Part shown: piece by piece, positions 63,781 to 64,000 of the stretch
Position numbering within the stretch: the stretch's first letter is position 1
How the letters are laid out: each line of letters begins with the position of its first letter
NCBI GenBank assembly: GCA_039602395.1
Contig: JBCNJP010000023.1
Coordinates: 87,694,451 to 87,758,450, forward strand
Source of the DNA: Deinandra increscens subsp. villosa
Taxonomy: Eukaryota > Streptophyta > Magnoliopsida > Asterales > Asteraceae
Reading direction: 5' to 3'
Length of the DNA stretch: 64,000 nt
Made by a program: the position numbers and the translations under genes
The notes under the pieces: generated by a model
Database searches by the model: none
The model's input: only the letters and a program-made list of their open reading frames with translations
What the model was told of the DNA's origin: nothing

Positions 63781-64000
63781 TTAGCAGGGGGTGTTGGTAA
63801 TAGAGGTAGTTTAGAAGCTTTACTAGGGCCTTTAAAACTATTCAATGGTGTAGGATTCTTAACATTTGTGGAAGTAAATGCATTGTAAGTATTAGTATAC
63901 CTTCCTCAATGTGGTTTAACTCCAAGAGTAGTATTGGCTGAATCTTGCATTCTTGCCAAGGCATAAGCCTGTTTCAAGGACTTAGGCTGGAACATCCGAA

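Larger units (their letters stand above)
59971..64000 (-). mobile_element. decayed Ty3/gypsy chromovirus, runs past the right edge
   Basis: 3' LTR at 59971-60196 (226 bp, TGATATG ... CCTATCA in minus-strand sense), polypurine tract AAAAGAGGGGAGTAT (60197-60213), then pol in reverse order to the window end where gag zinc-knuckle sequence appears. The 5' LTR lies outside. It was inserted into a copia RT fragment. Confidence 0.85.

Overview
The window looks like repeat-dominated intergenic DNA from a eudicot plant genome. It is AT-rich, full of transposable elements nested inside one another, and has no complete, clearly functional host gene. Plant hallmarks are Ty1/copia and Ty3/gypsy elements with chromodomains and initiator-Met tRNA primer sites, Helitrons ending in a hairpin plus CTAG, Tourist-like MITEs with TAA duplications, and AAACCCTA telobox-type leaders. 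The Sirevirus with a long third ORF and the TGTCACACCCC-type gypsy LTRs suggest Asteraceae (daisy family); this is recognition from memory, not a search.

Layout. 0-9 kb: decayed LTR pieces (about 2.1-3.1 kb), a heat-shock-element-like promoter cluster (3.4-3.65 kb), MITEs, and a 2.2 kb AT-rich terminal-inverted-repeat element (6.3-8.6 kb). 8.8-11 kb: a minus-strand Helitron end next to a truncated LIN/CERBERUS-like E3 ligase gene fragment. 11.1-14.4 kb: a three-level nest (MITE, then hAT-like element, then deleted copia). 14.4-17.1 kb: a Helitron and a run of MITEs sitting in (TA)n tracts. 17.1-32.2 kb: a plus-strand Helitron with intron/exon-like gene fragments, split by a 12.66 kb Sirevirus (18437-31094) whose two 387 bp LTRs are identical by eye and flanked by CTTGA. 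32.2-40.3 kb: MITEs, a Pack-type element with a GC-rich fragment, and two Helitrons, one holding a young gag-only LTR element with a 439-codon ORF. 40.7-42.1 kb: a promoter/5'UTR-like fragment. 43.8-55 kb: a Tourist-like MITE, then a PIF/Harbinger element whose transposase gene is cut by a solo LTR (TTTTG duplication) and by a Tekay-type gypsy element (GTGGT duplication). 55-64 kb: the 5' part of an unknown gene, a decayed copia gag, a Harbinger-type Myb/trihelix-like accessory gene, a broken copia RT, and a decayed chromovirus that runs off the right edge.

The most notable unit is the Sirevirus. It has gag, protease and integrase-RT-RNase H, then a 2.1 kb spacer and an 866-codon third ORF whose ATG directly follows a splice-acceptor-like sequence. 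Both its 5' leader and the spacer are studded with a TTTACGA motif, and its LTR TATA box sits at the tip of a perfect 11-bp-arm hairpin. A second theme is a set of otherwise unrelated MITE families that share a short terminal motif and are all embedded in (TA)n microsatellites, as if moved by one TA-targeting machinery.
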